DNA of 64,000 bases, taken from NCBI RefSeq assembly GCF_032854445.1, contig NC_088306.1:24525764-24589763 (forward strand). The letters are read 5' to 3'. Shown here one piece after another: positions 11,619 through 23,169 of the stretch. The position numbers were made by a program, and so were the translations under genes. The first letter of the stretch is position 1, and every line of letters starts with the position of its first letter. The notes under the pieces are model-generated. The model searched no databases. It saw only the letters and a program-made list of their open reading frames with translations, and was not told where the DNA came from. This DNA is from Liolophura sinensis. Lineage: Eukaryota; Mollusca; Polyplacophora; Chitonida; Chitonidae.

Positions 11619-11849
11619 CAGGGTGTCCCAGAAGTCGTGCACCATCCTGATTTTCATTTTTTTTTTATTTCTGTGTTTCAGATTTAATACTGTTTTTAAT
11701 ATTTTTTCCCCTCTTTCGGAGTTAATTATGGCTGATAAACTAACAGTACAAGAAAGAGTTGAATTGGTTTTTATGTTTGGAAGACATGGGGCAACACACC
11801 ACTCTGTAGCTTAAGCATTCAACCTCATTGCGACTCCTGGGACACCCTG
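11619..11849 (+). mobile_element. Mariner-derived MITE with transposase remnant
   Basis: Bounded by inverted termini: CAGGGTGTCCCAGAAGTCG at the left and, in reverse complement, CAGGGTGTCCCAGGAGTCG at the right (one mismatch in 19). A TA dinucleotide flanks each side (11617-11618 and 11850-11851), the insertion signature of Tc1/mariner elements. The 231 bp interior holds the start of a transposase-like frame (11728-11814) that stops near the right terminus, as expected from internal deletion of an autonomous element. Confidence 0.85.
11728..11814 (+). pseudogene. N-terminal transposase fragment
   Basis: A 28-residue frame from ATG (MADKLTVQERVELVFMF...) to TAA. The start resembles the helix-turn-helix N-terminus of some Tc1/mariner-type transposases. 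All catalytic sequence is missing because the frame runs into the right terminus. The exact family cannot be fixed. Confidence 0.5.
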
Positions 11850-11851
11850 TA

Positions 11852-13785
11852 GGGGCCTATATTATATATATGTAGCCTAAACTGCGGGCGCACTGACTAG
11901 TATATCCAAATAGTTGAAATCGCTTTTAACCACATTTTTCCTACTCTATGTATATGTAGACTATATGTGGCTCTGTATGGGGTCACGTAACAGGCCTACA
12001 ACTTCAGAGAGAGAAATTCTAAATCAGCGAGACGGGACTAATTCAGTATATACAGGCCCCTCTCAGCTCGCGGTGGTACTCATGGTCTATAACAAGCAGT
12101 ACCGGCCTAACTGTAGTCCTGTACGCCCAGGTAATAGAGCATAACGGGACTGCATGGAGAAAGCAGAAGACGACAATACAATAACCAAAAGTAATACAAT
12201 AACCCCAGGTTTAGCTCATGACATTAAGTAACACAGTAAAAAATGTGTGAAAATGAGGCTATATTTGTGCATGGAACTAAGTCTATGTTTATTTCTCTGG
12301 TTACACGTATATAGGTTCGTGTAGGGCCATGTATAACGCTCTCCATCAAACAATGTCCATTTAGTCTACCCTTAGATCCATGCGGTATAGGCTGTATATG
12401 TTAAATGTTGATAATGAATAGCTGTTAAAAGCCTTTTGATAAAGCAAAGAGCAAATGCGTGCGCAAATAGACACGCAAAACTCCGAATGACGTTAACGGC
12501 TAAAAATAGCAACTGCTCAACTTCCCTCAAAATATACTCTATACTGTTTTATGGAGAACGCAGAAACGTGCTATTAGCTAACATTGCTTAATATGCATGA
12601 CGACATAGATTAGCCGATAGGTGTCCTAAGTACATGCAGGCAGTGAAATGAATACATAGGACACAAATAAATGTGATGTGTAACAAGATGTGACGTGTTT
12701 GATACTTGTACGGTACGTAATAGAGATAAGCACGAGTATATACAGTGTATATTTAGGCTGTATGTATGGGATCGTAAATAGCCAATGTTAAGCATACACG
12801 TAGGCCTCCAATATGACATTGGCGAACACAAAAGACGGTCAGGCTGAATATGGGATAAACTGAACATATGTAGAAATATACGCCATGAATACTGTGGTAT
12901 TTATATCAGGTATAGTTCCGCAACAAACTTCTTGAAATCAACTCGTTTGCCAGGTACCTCAGGAAAGGCGCGGGTTGTTTGAATTGATTCCGCACGGCCT
13001 CTCCCCGCAATACGGCCTAACCTCCCCGCTGCGCGCAAAATCGTGAGATATGTATTTTTTTTTCGTTCCACTGATTGTAAATATGGACGACGTGTCCAGA
13101 ATTTCTGGCACTCTGCATGTTTCATAAAAATGATTGACTCTAATTCCGCAAACCCCGAGCTTGGGGCAGAGTATTTACGTTTACGTTTAACATTATAACT
13201 GATTCTTAGCAATAACCGGCTTTGATAATAAGACTTTATGGCCGTGCATACAGAGCGTTCCTATATTGCATTTGCTACTTCGCTATAGGCCTATGGTTAA
13301 AAACAATGTCCTGGCTGTAGACTAAGTGCTCATGCACTGTATACGTTCTTACATCGTGCCCCAGTTTTCGCCTAGAGCTCATTTAGGGTGCACAAACAAG
13401 ATATGTAGATCACTGACCAAATGACACAGGGGACAGCACGACATACGCCAAACAGTCGAGGAATGTGCGTGACCGGGTCGCTCTCTGGTCGGGGATAACG
13501 TGACACGGCAGAGGAAAACACCTTCCTAAAAGGTGTCAAACAAATTTTTGGAAATTTGGAATTTCATGTCATATGTCTTACACTATACACATGCACTTGT
13601 AATTGATGGCGAGTTCAGACCAGGAACACAAACACGACTATCACAAATGATAGAAACAATATTCTTTTTGATCATTAATCATGGTTAACTTGATTTATTG
13701 AATTCATGTTTACAAATCGGTTGACTTTAGAGGCCGCATTATCATGGTGTTAGGACTCAAAGGAGTGTAATAATGTAAAAATTGT
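11852..13785. other. Intergenic, no gene recognised
   Basis: Short frames exist, the longest 103 codons at 12901-13212 on the minus strand, which is basic and low in complexity near its C-terminus. None shows a domain, splice context or family motif I can support. Confidence 0.5.
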
Positions 13786-13884
13786 ATTTATTTATTTGAT
13801 TGGTGTTTTACGCCGTACTCAAGAATATTTCACTTATACGACGGCGGCCAGCATTATTGTGGGAGAAAACGGCAGAGCCCGGGG
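13786..13884 (-). repeat. SINE family A, 3' fragment
   Basis: Begins with the reversed A-rich tail (TTTATTTATTTGATTGG), then TGTTTTACGCCGTACTCAAG and CGACGGCGGCCAGCATTATT, ending at GAGCCCGGGG. Only the 3' part is present, as in 5'-truncated retroposed copies. Confidence 0.85.
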
Positions 13885-14102
13885 TAAAATTGCAATAACG
13901 AATAATGTATAAAACGCTCAACTACATATAGTGAACAAGTACGTGTAATCACGGTGATACAATTAGAAACAGTTTTGGAGTAAATAATTTTATAAAATGA
14001 AGTATACCTTCTTCCCAACAATATCGACCCTAGTCCAAACCGAAATGACCATTCCATGTTCACAAATTTGTTATAAAAAAATAAACTTCATGAAAAATAG
14101 GA

Positions 14103-14330
14103 CTACACCCAAAAATTTGATCTTTTAATTTGACACAAAGTATGTTGTCTGAGTGATGCTAGAATGCTATCTGCTACTTCAGCAGGTTATTCTGTGAAAT
14201 ATAACACACATGCTGGTATTAATTCAAGATAAAAAAAAGATTCTGTTCGACTAACAGGATATTATGTTGAATATGAGATAATATAATGCCATAATAGCAG
14301 AATGCATCATCATGCTAGCATCACACACTT
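14103..14330. mobile_element. MITE family M, copy 1
   Basis: Starts CTACACCCAAAAATTTGATC and contains GTTGTCTGAGTGATGCTAG, shared with the copy at 61138. A mirrored distal end (CATGCTAGCATCACAC) and the middle words TGTTCGACTAACAGGATATT and ATGTTGAATATGAGA recur at 19021 and 61138. It has no coding capacity and its arms are imperfect. Confidence 0.65.
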
Positions 14331-14548
14331 TTGCCTAAGCAAAGTATCTTCAGAGGTTTCATGAAACCGGGCACTGACCTTCCTCCACAAACCACATGCA
14401 GCACTTGACTGAACAAATTATGAAACATCCCTCCATCGCATTCCATGTATACATGTATTTTGTATGAACGTGCTGATAGAAAATGTACTCTCAGTATGAT
14501 ACCTATATGTTTGCCTATATTATTATTTGATACTATGTAGGAGGGTAG

Positions 14549-14793
14549 TGACACTAAAAAATTAATCTGTTAATTTTAACAGAAAGTCTTATCTCAGAAT
14601 GTGCTCTGCTATTGCAGCAGATTGTTCTATTAAATATAACACAAACATTCTATTAATCAAACATGAAAATTCTGTTAGACCATTATGAGTGTAATCAGGG
14701 TATTACATGTATGTTGTATACTAGCATAAGGGAATATTGTGTTACAATAACAGAATACATTCTAGCCTTAACAGATTTTTTTTTCAGTGTAAT
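14549..14793. mobile_element. MITE family M, copy 2
   Basis: Left end GTGACACTAAAAAATTAATC is followed by TGTTAATTTTAACAGAAAGTC. The right end, in reverse complement, reads ATTACACTGAAAAAAAAATC then TGTTAAGGCTAGAATG, so the two ends are inverted copies. It lies only about 220 bp from copy 1. No transposase. Confidence 0.65.
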
Positions 14794-17006
14794 GGCAAAT
14801 CATTCCGTAACACAGGCATGTGTCATAAGGATATATAGTTACAGTTATACAAAGGTTTTTGAAAAAAAACATGTTTTTAGGTCTTTAGGAAAAATACACT
14901 ACCACCACGTTTGCAAAAAAAAAACGTCTAGAATTGTTTATCCAATAAAAAAAAGCTTTTGTTAAAAGTTCTCACGAAGACTGGTGAAAATAGAGTGATC
15001 CTTGTGGGCCACGAAACCGTAAGACCTGTTCGCCCAGTAAAAATGTCTGTCTTTCAAAAATAATATATTATGCCGGTTTCTGTAAAGTCTGTATAAAAAA
15101 TCTTCAATGGCACTGAATAGATGGGCCCTTTATTAGCTATTAAAAGACGTTGTGTGTGCAACATAGTTTTTCCGGGCTATTTTCATGCATCACGTCAGCT
15201 GATGTCTCATATGGACCGCTGTAATTCAAGTGTTAAAACTTTACAACGATCTAAACATGTTCAATCCGAGTACATGGTAATTGACATCTCGATGCATGCG
15301 CAATATATAATTATACTGACTAGCGTTTCAGTGTTACTGAGAAATACGAGACAACAGTATATGCTTTATCTCTGCCAAAATGATTGATGTATGGTTCATG
15401 ACTCGACGAGTTTGAATCATCAACGAAACATTTAACTTTTCATGTACTTTGCGGTGCACTGATACACTATACCCTAAACACTGAACCTCCGATTGAGGTA
15501 TCAAGCATATAAAAACTGATCGTTATTTGAAATAAGCCGTTGAACAACCCATACAAAAGTTTCCTCTTTATATAATATGGGAAATGTTTGGACCTACAAA
15601 TGGGTCAAATATACATGAACGTATAGCAAGCGTACAGTGTTCTATATATTGTCTATCTTGACATTTTGAAAGATTTACAGCATGGAGACCACAACCAGAG
15701 CAGCGACGAAGATGTTCTCGTTAGCAAATGCATGGTCAAAAGTAGCAGATTAGATACCATCTCTTGTCAGTTTACATCATTTAAATACGGTTTTATTTTT
15801 AATGTTCATGTATGTGCATAAATATATTATAGCAAACTTCACGCCCCCGCCACTCCTACAGCACCGTGACATAACCAGAAATAAGTACAACAAAGACAGT
15901 GATGCCACTAAAAATTTGTTATACGTCACCGGTTCAGATTTAATACAAATTACATAATAAACAATAATATGTGAAAACAATACAACAGGACATCCCCCCC
16001 CCCCTCACCAAATCCCGAGTAAAGTTTTATATATAAACATGTATCCACAGTGTATATGTTTATGTGTATGAATAAATTCTTCAACTTCTGCAAAAAATTA
16101 AACTGAAAACGCTTACCCATATTGTTACCTCAATCATACAGGTTATCTTTTCGTTTGAGTATTATTTTTTTAGATTTAAATATACTGATGGGTCGAGGGT
16201 AATCTGTCACTAAATATGCTTGGCCCTATTCATATCAGTCACGTCAAAAATCTGTACTAGTGCCTGGTCTTCGTTTTCGTTCTATGTATCACACAGAGAA
16301 ATGATACACCCATGACATAGAACATGACGGAAAACGCTTGCTTTGCAGACGGAAACTTAACTGCAGAGAGGTATACCTAACATTTTTACCGTGTAGATTA
16401 ATGACTGTTCCAAGTATCTAACATTGAATAAGCTATAAATACAGATGAATATCTTGGATCGTACACTATTTGCGACACAACCATAACTCTAGACCTTAGA
16501 TACAGGAAAATTTAATTTTACTTAGGGTCAGCCACAGTTCATGCTTTGTATATTTTAGATCAATTTTATTTTTGACGAAAACGTTAAGCTGGGGAGGCGA
16601 ATTTCTACACTGGACGAACATAATATGGACTGTATATAAGTTGCCCTCAGACTGCCTGGTTTCCTGCCATCATATATGATGCTGGTCGCTTTCGTATGAG
16701 AGAAATATGTTTGACTACAGTGGAAAACACCAGATAAGTAAATAAAAAAATGAAAACTGTGGACTGTCATAAAAATATTTTTTGAATAACCTGTCTACAC
16801 ATCGCAGTGATAATTTACAGATATCGCTACAACATAATTGCTATGTACATGTAGGATTCCCCAACTCGTCTTACCTACAATCGCTTCCATTTTTATAAAT
16901 ATATAACGCCAAAATTTTCATATTTATTAACCTACCACTAAAAGCATGCTGTTCACTCAGTTTTGGAATTATTTTTGTGTGATGCAAATGGAATTGTCTA
17001 CTGCAT
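14794..17006. other. Intergenic, no gene seen
   Basis: AT-rich, with short unsupported frames only. A C-tract lies near 15994-16005. No RNA gene or element terminus recognised. Confidence 0.5.
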
Positions 17007-17140
17007 ATTTATTTTTTTTATTTGATTGGTGTTTTACGCCATACTCAAGAACGTACGGCGATCAGCATATATGGAGGGAGGGAAGCGAGCAGAACCATTG
17101 GAAAACCTAGAACCATTGCTTTCAGATCTTCCCACGTGCG
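17007..17140 (-). repeat. SINE family A, degenerate 3' part
   Basis: The tail TTTATTTGATTGGTGTTTTA and the body ACGCCATACTCAAGAACGTA are clear; the rest is eroded, ending near CTTCCCACGTGCG. Confidence 0.7.
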
Positions 17141-17501
17141 TCTGTTGCATAAATTACCCCATTATATACATGCACATGTATTGCATGCATATACATGTAT
17201 ATTTCAAAAAGTGCAGTCGACAAACTTTGACATTTGTCAACAATACCCGGTTGTTATTAGACTAAACATCCTCTGTATCGACCCCTAGCGATGCCAGATC
17301 ATTTATAAACGTACAGCCTCGCTTGCAGTATACAGGAGTATAGATTTAACATATCCGTATAGGCCTATACACACACATATATAGTACATAGCATGGATAG
17401 TGTACATGCACTTGTATGCATATACACGGAGAAGTGTAGAGGTCACGTGCAGGATGCAAGCTCATGCTAGGTTCTTATGTATTTTTTTTCTCGATTTTTC
17501 C

Positions 17502-17987
17502 TTAAGGAGGAAAAGAGAATTGAAAATAATTTTTGTGTGGTGGGTATTTGGGGCCACCATTTGATATTTATAGTCTTTGTTTAATAACGTCATAAATGAG
17601 GATGTAAAACAGTTTCAATAAATATTTTTGCACTAGAATTTGATCTTTTCAACTAACAAATGTATTAAACCTCAATTTAGGTCATATTTATATTTTAATA
17701 TGTTCATAAATATTATGATAATTTAGATTAAATACATATTTTTCGATATGAACAACAAATTTGCATTCAAATAAATTTATTAGACAAGCATCACATCCTC
17801 ATTTAGAACATTATTATGTAACAACGATACAAAAGTTGGTCCCAAATACCCACCAAACAAAAATATTTTCAAATACCCTTTTCTCATAAAAACAAATATT
17901 AAAGATCATATTTGCAAAAAAGTTTTGACGCTCTTTCATCTGATTTTGGGATCATTTTATGTTTTCTTCTCCTTTAAACAAAACAAA
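17502..17987. mobile_element. Foldback element with TTAA-type ends
   Basis: The interior is an almost complete imperfect palindrome. GTGTGGTGGGTATTTGGGGCC (about 17534) is mirrored by the reverse of 17830-17865, and AAATGAGGATGT (17594) by ACATCCTCATTT (17792). Pairing continues inward past a short centre, giving arms of about 190 bp. The outer ends read TTAAGGAGGAAAAGAG and, reversed, TTTAAAGGAGAAGAAAAC. The same terminus begins a second candidate at 63336. No coding capacity. Confidence 0.65.
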
Positions 17988-18610
17988 GCGATGTGACTCT
18001 TTCGAATCTGAGGTACATAAAGACAGCCTTAGTTGTTGCTGAATACATGCAAATACACACCAAATGACTGCTCTGCCTACCTGGATAAGGCTGGGGAGAA
18101 AATTTACTCATTGTTTCCATTTTTTTTTTTACATAGTTCTGAATCGGAATATTTCTGTCGATTTATAGTGCTCTAATAATATACATATGTAAGAAAAGAG
18201 CATACAGGTTATCACCACCGTGGGTAAATGAGGCAAATACTGCGACCATGGACCTCATAAAGAGTACCATGCATTACATGAAGATCGGAAGATCAATAAC
18301 TTATAATAATAACTCAAATAATATAGATTGATATAGCTTCTGCGCATTCATTGTCACAAATAACTCGCTTCGGCCTTGGACATGTAGCTGTTCTGTTCTT
18401 TCTCTCTCGTCCTCTTTTTTACAATTTGGTTATAGTATGTGTACAAATATATAAATAAATTTCTTCATGACTATGATACTTTTTGCGCAGCGCTTAAAAA
18501 CTTCCTAGTCAATGTAATTATATATAGCGGCCACTCAAAAATATAAATGTATTATATATACAGGTATTGTTTGTGCACACATGGACAGATTTTCTTATAA
18601 TGTATGATAT

Positions 18611-18832
18611 ATTTATTTGTTTATTTGATTGCTGTTTTACGCGATACTCAAGAATATTGTACTTATACGACGACAGCCGACATCATTTTGGGAAACCGGG
18701 GAGGAAACAGGGGAAACCCACGACCATCCGCAGGTTGCTGGCAGTCCTTCCCACGTACAGCCAGAGAGGAAACCAGCATGAGCTGGATTTCAACTCACAG
18801 CGGCCGCTCCTGGGTCATTGCGCCGCTCCTAG
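18611..18832 (-). repeat. SINE family A, long copy joined to SINE B
   Basis: Runs from the reversed tail through the body (CCACGACCATCCGCAGG, CATGAGCTGGATTTC) into part of the tRNA-like head, then switches at about 18833 to family B sequence without an intervening tail. Confidence 0.85.
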
Positions 18833-19020
18833 GGTTTAAAGCCGTGCTTAACATACGACGACGAAGGAATCCCTAGAGTCCCCTTGTTGCAGGACGGATT
18901 TCCACCGCTCGTTTATCTAGTGCGGCTTCATTGAGACGCCTTTCCGAAGGCAAGTAAGTTGCCCTGCCCGAGCCATTATACTGATACGGGCAAACCAGTT
19001 GTTGCACTATTCCCTTCTTA
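18833..19020 (-). repeat. SINE family B, truncated copy
   Basis: Matches 5810-6010: GCCGTGCTTAACAT, GCAGGACGGATTTCCACCGC, TTTATCTAGTGCGGC and CATTATACTGATACGGGC. The tRNA-like head is missing; a MITE fragment follows directly. Confidence 0.8.
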
Positions 19021-19140
19021 TATTATATCAGACTAACAGGATATTATGTCGAATATGACAGAATACTGTGCTATAATAACACAACACATTCTAGCATCTC
19101 CCAGACAACAGGCTTAAAATTAAGAGATTAATTATAAATT
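19021..19140. mobile_element. MITE family M, half copy
   Basis: Contains CAGACTAACAGGATATTATG, TCGAATATGACAGAATACTG, CACATTCTAGCATC and CAGACAACAGGCTTAAAATT, matching the distal half of the copies at 14103 and (inverted) 61138. The proximal half is absent at the junction with SINE B. Confidence 0.65.
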
Positions 19141-19710
19141 TTATGAAATAACACCACACATATATGGTTCACATCTAGTGCTGGTGTACTGCACGCGCGC
19201 ATATCTGTCAATTGTGGATAGCGCACCCTATACATATAATGTAGCATTTATACCCTTAGCCAATCATTGGCAGACTGATTGATATTTAACCCAATATTTT
19301 AAAGACTTTTTCACGATGGCGATCATCTTTATGGATGGAAGAAACTAGTCCCGGTAACAGGAAACCATGTTAGACTTGAGGCAAAATTTCAATCATTTTG
19401 TTTCCGTTGTTTTAGCCGAAATCTGTATGACGATAACTTAAACTGAATTTAAGTTTTCAAGCAAGATTTTGACCCTCTTACATAAGAAATAACAATTTTA
19501 AAGTGTATTAAAGTCTTGGCTTCAGATTGCTTCCTGATCCCGGAGCCTCATACCCGACAAAAACCACCCACATCTGGCAGGTTACACACGGACAAGCCCC
19601 TAAATCACTAGGCGACATCCCACCCATCACCCCCAACCCACCTCAGGCCTGTATTATAAGATCATACACTATATGTAACGCAAGAAATTTACTTTAGGCT
19701 TTTCAGGCTT
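19141..19710. other. Intergenic, no gene seen
   Basis: Nothing recognised on either strand beyond ordinary AT-rich sequence. Confidence 0.5.
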
Positions 19711-20300
19711 TCACCTTATGTGGCTTATTCACCTTATGTAGCCTATTCGCCAAAGGTAGCCTATTCACCAAAGGTAGCCTATTCACCCTATATAGCCTAT
19801 TCACCTTATCGACTTTATTGACTTTATTAACTTTATGTAGCCTATAGACCTTATGTAGCCTATTCGCCTCATGTGGCCTATTCACCTTATGTAGCCTATT
19901 CACCTTAAGTGGCCTATCCACCTTATGTAGCCTATTCACCTTATGTAGCCTATTCACCTTATGTGGCCTATTCACCTTATGTAGCCTATTCATTTTATGT
20001 GGCATATTCACCTTATGTAGCCTATTCACCTTATATGGCCTATTCACCTTACTGACTTTAGTGACTTTATGTAGCCTATGGACCTTATGTAGCCTATTCG
20101 CCTCATGTGGCTATTCACCTTATGTAACCTATTCACATTATGTGGCCTATTCACCTTATGTAGCCTATTCACCTTATGTGGCCTATTTACCTTATGTAGC
20201 CTATTCACCTCATGTGGCCTATTCACCTTATGTGGCCTATTTACCATATGTGGCCTATTCACTTTATGTGGCCTATTTACCATATGTGGCATATTCGCAC
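19711..20300. repeat. 18 bp minisatellite with higher-order repeat
   Basis: Basic unit ATGTAGCCTATTCACCTT and its ATGTGGCC variant, repeated about 30 times. Because 18 is a multiple of three, the minus strand reads an uninterrupted VNRLHK/VNRPHK peptide and the plus strand a matching open frame; these are consequences of the repeat. A distinctive block (ACTTTATTGACTTTATTAAC near 19809; ACTTTAGTGACTTTATG near 20054), each followed by GACCTTATGTAGCCTATTCG, marks a higher-order period of roughly 240 bp. Confidence 0.9.
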
Positions 20301-21220
20301 ATGGGCTACACACATTCAGCTTCACACAAACTTATAAATACAGTACGTATGCACACATATACTATATAGAGTCATGACCTCATTTGTACTACATTGCCGG
20401 CTTTTCATCGAAAATACAGGTCCAAAGTCCAACGATCTCAACACTTTTGGTTATAACGGAAAGTAGAACCTCATTCAAAAACGTAAAAATAACTTTGATC
20501 TCATTATATCCCGTTATAATACAGTTGGGATCAATTCATCGAGCTGGGAGAGGGTGATATATAGGTCGCTCCGCTATAAAAGTACATGTATAGCGAAACA
20601 GCAGCTTTTGTACATACAGAGTGGGCCGACACCCAACATATTGAGGTTAAAGAACAAAGAAACCATACAGAATCAGACATTTCGCAGTCCCTGGGGGACT
20701 TATTTCAGGTGTACCGTACACAACTAATTAAGACATTACTTACCGTGTGTGTGTACCAATCCTATAAAATAAAGTTATACATAGATAAGGTAGTATAAGT
20801 ACTGACTACCCGATGAATCTCCAGTACATCAGTGACGCTGTCAGTCACGAGTTGATGAGGCAGATGTTGCGGGCAGAGAGTGTGTTTGGTTGGGTGGGGG
20901 AGAGGAAGGCGCTATATTCAACATCCTGACTACTGATGACATTGCCTTGTTCGCCTACCCGTGCTTTGATATTATGCATCAGTTAAATACCAGCAACAGC
21001 TCGCAAACGACAATAGTCAACTCTTACAGGCTGTTTTTTATTTTTATTTTTTTTTGCTCCCGATAAGCCACACATGCACACTGTTTATATATCTATATGA
21101 ATGATGGGGAGTATGTTCTGTCAACCGGCTGTCGTTCCCCACCTTTGTTAACACCATTTCTCTAGCCGCTATATAAAAGGGAAAATCATGCAGTTTTGCT
21201 AAAATGGTTATTGCGAGGTA
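20301..21220. other. Intergenic, no gene seen
   Basis: Short unsupported frames only. A T-rich run lies near 21036-21055. Confidence 0.5.
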
Positions 21221-21367
21221 GGTAGGAGGGTGTGTCAGCAACCTGTGGATGGAGGTGGGCTGACCAGAGCGCTGCCCGGTTTCCTCCCACCATAATGTTG
21301 GCCGCCATCGTATAAGTGAAATATTCTTGAGTGCGGCGTATAACACCAGTCAAATAAATAGATAAAT
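21221..21367 (+). repeat. SINE family A, 3' part
   Basis: Contains GTCAGCAACCTGTGGATGG, CCACCATAATGTTGGCCGCC, ATTCTTGAGTGCGGCG and an AATCAAATAAATAGATAAAT-like tail. Truncated at the 5' side. Confidence 0.85.
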
Positions 21368-22778
21368 ATTGCGAGCTATACATGAGCCTTAAACGTCTTT
21401 TCAAACGTATATACTGCTTTTATATTTGCATATGTAATCAGCTTAATTTGAGTAAAGTGTGTAACCGTTGAATCTGTTGAAACATCATTTGAAACAGCAT
21501 GATACAAGTATATACATGGCTTAAAAATGCTGTATGTGAGATCATTAATATTGCTCTCGCCAGATCCACTTCATTGTTGACACAGCGCGGTTCGGTAAGC
21601 TTTTAGCGCAGTGTTACGCGAGGGAATTGGTATTGGCAGTTATAATAAATATAAGCGTCAAGTCCGACATTCCTATACCATTCCTAGTCCGTAAAGGGCG
21701 TTCCAAGTCGATAATCGCAAGATCCATTTCCACAACAACGTTTAACACTAACTCCCGAAGGCAAAGGTATGTAAGAAATTATACAAATAAGAAATAAAGC
21801 CGGTAACACACAAGAGAGAAGCGGTCATCAGTTTTCAATGATGCCGGGCAGACAATGAATATTCCAGGCATGAATTCCATATCAAAGTTCGAATTACAGA
21901 CGCCGCTGCAGTAATCATTGCTCCTGTTCAGTTTACAGCAGGTCTGTATTGGTTTAGGATAGATTTTATTACACAGTTATCGTTAGTAGTAATGGGTCAG
22001 AGCACTCAATTTCCTATGGGTGGTCGGGCAAATGTGACGGCATTATACATGGATCTGCATGTCACACCCGGGAAATACTTTATATAGCACCCTCGTCGCA
22101 TGAAACCATTTGTGTTGTAGAGACCATTTTGATATAATTGCCGGTTTTGACTGAAACAGACCACTTTCTAAATAAGTTCCACTTTGGTAAAAAAAAAAAC
22201 ATTGATCTTTATCAGATGGCTGACTACATTTGAAATGAAATTTGCCAGTTTTAAAATAAAACATGCAATTTGTCAGTACAAAACATTTCTACAATGACCT
22301 TTTTTTTTCAAACGTAGTGGGAAGAATTATTTTAAATTGTTAAATTTTGCCAGTAGAAAAATTTTTCAGAAGTGGCGTTGAGTTCAAAACTAACATTTTA
22401 CAACCAGCATCTTAATTAATTTCCTATAGGACGACTGATGTACATGTAGTATATATTGGTGCACGGCGTAACATAAAAGCGAGCGAAATGCGTAGTGTCT
22501 GGTTTCATTTAATGACGATGGTCGGATTTATTATGAAGTTGTGCATGGTCTAGTGGCTAGGGTGGAGTTCTAGGCTATACTGATATGTTCAGATGCCTTA
22601 TATGCTTCATTGTTTCTGTTGCACATCACACAGCGCTGTGAACTGATTTGTTTTCTTTACATTTTCTGTAAACCAACATATGAGAGCCGTAAATTTGTCC
22701 ATTCTGCATGGTTTGTAAAGTTTCACTTTTTCTGTAGCATGACGCAAATGTGTTCTCATATGTTTGTTCCTTTAGGTC
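21368..22778. other. Intergenic, no gene seen
   Basis: Short frames without family features; no other element recognised. Confidence 0.5.
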
Positions 22779-22996
22779 ATCTATTCTGTACATCAACTAT
22801 GGAACATCATCTATGCTGTATGTCAACTATGGAACATCATCTATCCTGTATATCAACTATGGAACATCATCTGTTCTGTATGTCAACTATGGAACATCAT
22901 CTATTCTGTATGTCAACTATGGAACATCATCTATTCTGTATATTAACTATGGAGCATCGTCTATTCTGTATGTCATCTATGGAACATCATTTATTC
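22779..22996. repeat. 30 bp minisatellite, about 7 copies
   Basis: Unit CTATGGAACATCATCTATTC followed by TGTATATCAA. The 30 bp length keeps two frames open (STMEHHLFCM-type and VNYGTSSILY-type peptides). A diverged word (GAAACATC... variants, CATCATCTGTTCTGTA) recurs at about 23065, suggesting an older, larger array. Confidence 0.9.
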
Positions 22997-23134
22997 TGTA
23001 TTACGTGACACAGTATGACACATGAGCGTATGACTTCAGGTAGCTCGTTTGTTCTGTTGTGTAAAACATCATCTGTTCTGTAACACGTAACACAGCATGA
23101 CACATGAGCCTATCGCTTCACGTAGTCTGTAATA

Positions 23135-23169
23135 GGTGGGGTGGCGGGGTGGCGGGGTGGCGGGGTGGG
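23135..23169 (+). repeat. G-rich 10 bp repeat, quadruplex-capable
   Basis: GGTGGGGTGGCGGGGTGG pattern with at least four runs of three or more guanines separated by short loops, so the plus strand could form a G-quadruplex. Confidence 0.7.

Noticed and set aside
19703-20377. Long open frames on both strands encoding VNRLHK-type and YSPYVA-type repeats
   Set aside because: They follow from an 18 bp minisatellite whose unit length is a multiple of three; there is no start context, domain or splice support.
22610-23025. Two overlapping plus-strand frames with STMEHHLFCM and NYGTSSILY repeats
   Set aside because: Both are translations of the 30 bp minisatellite.
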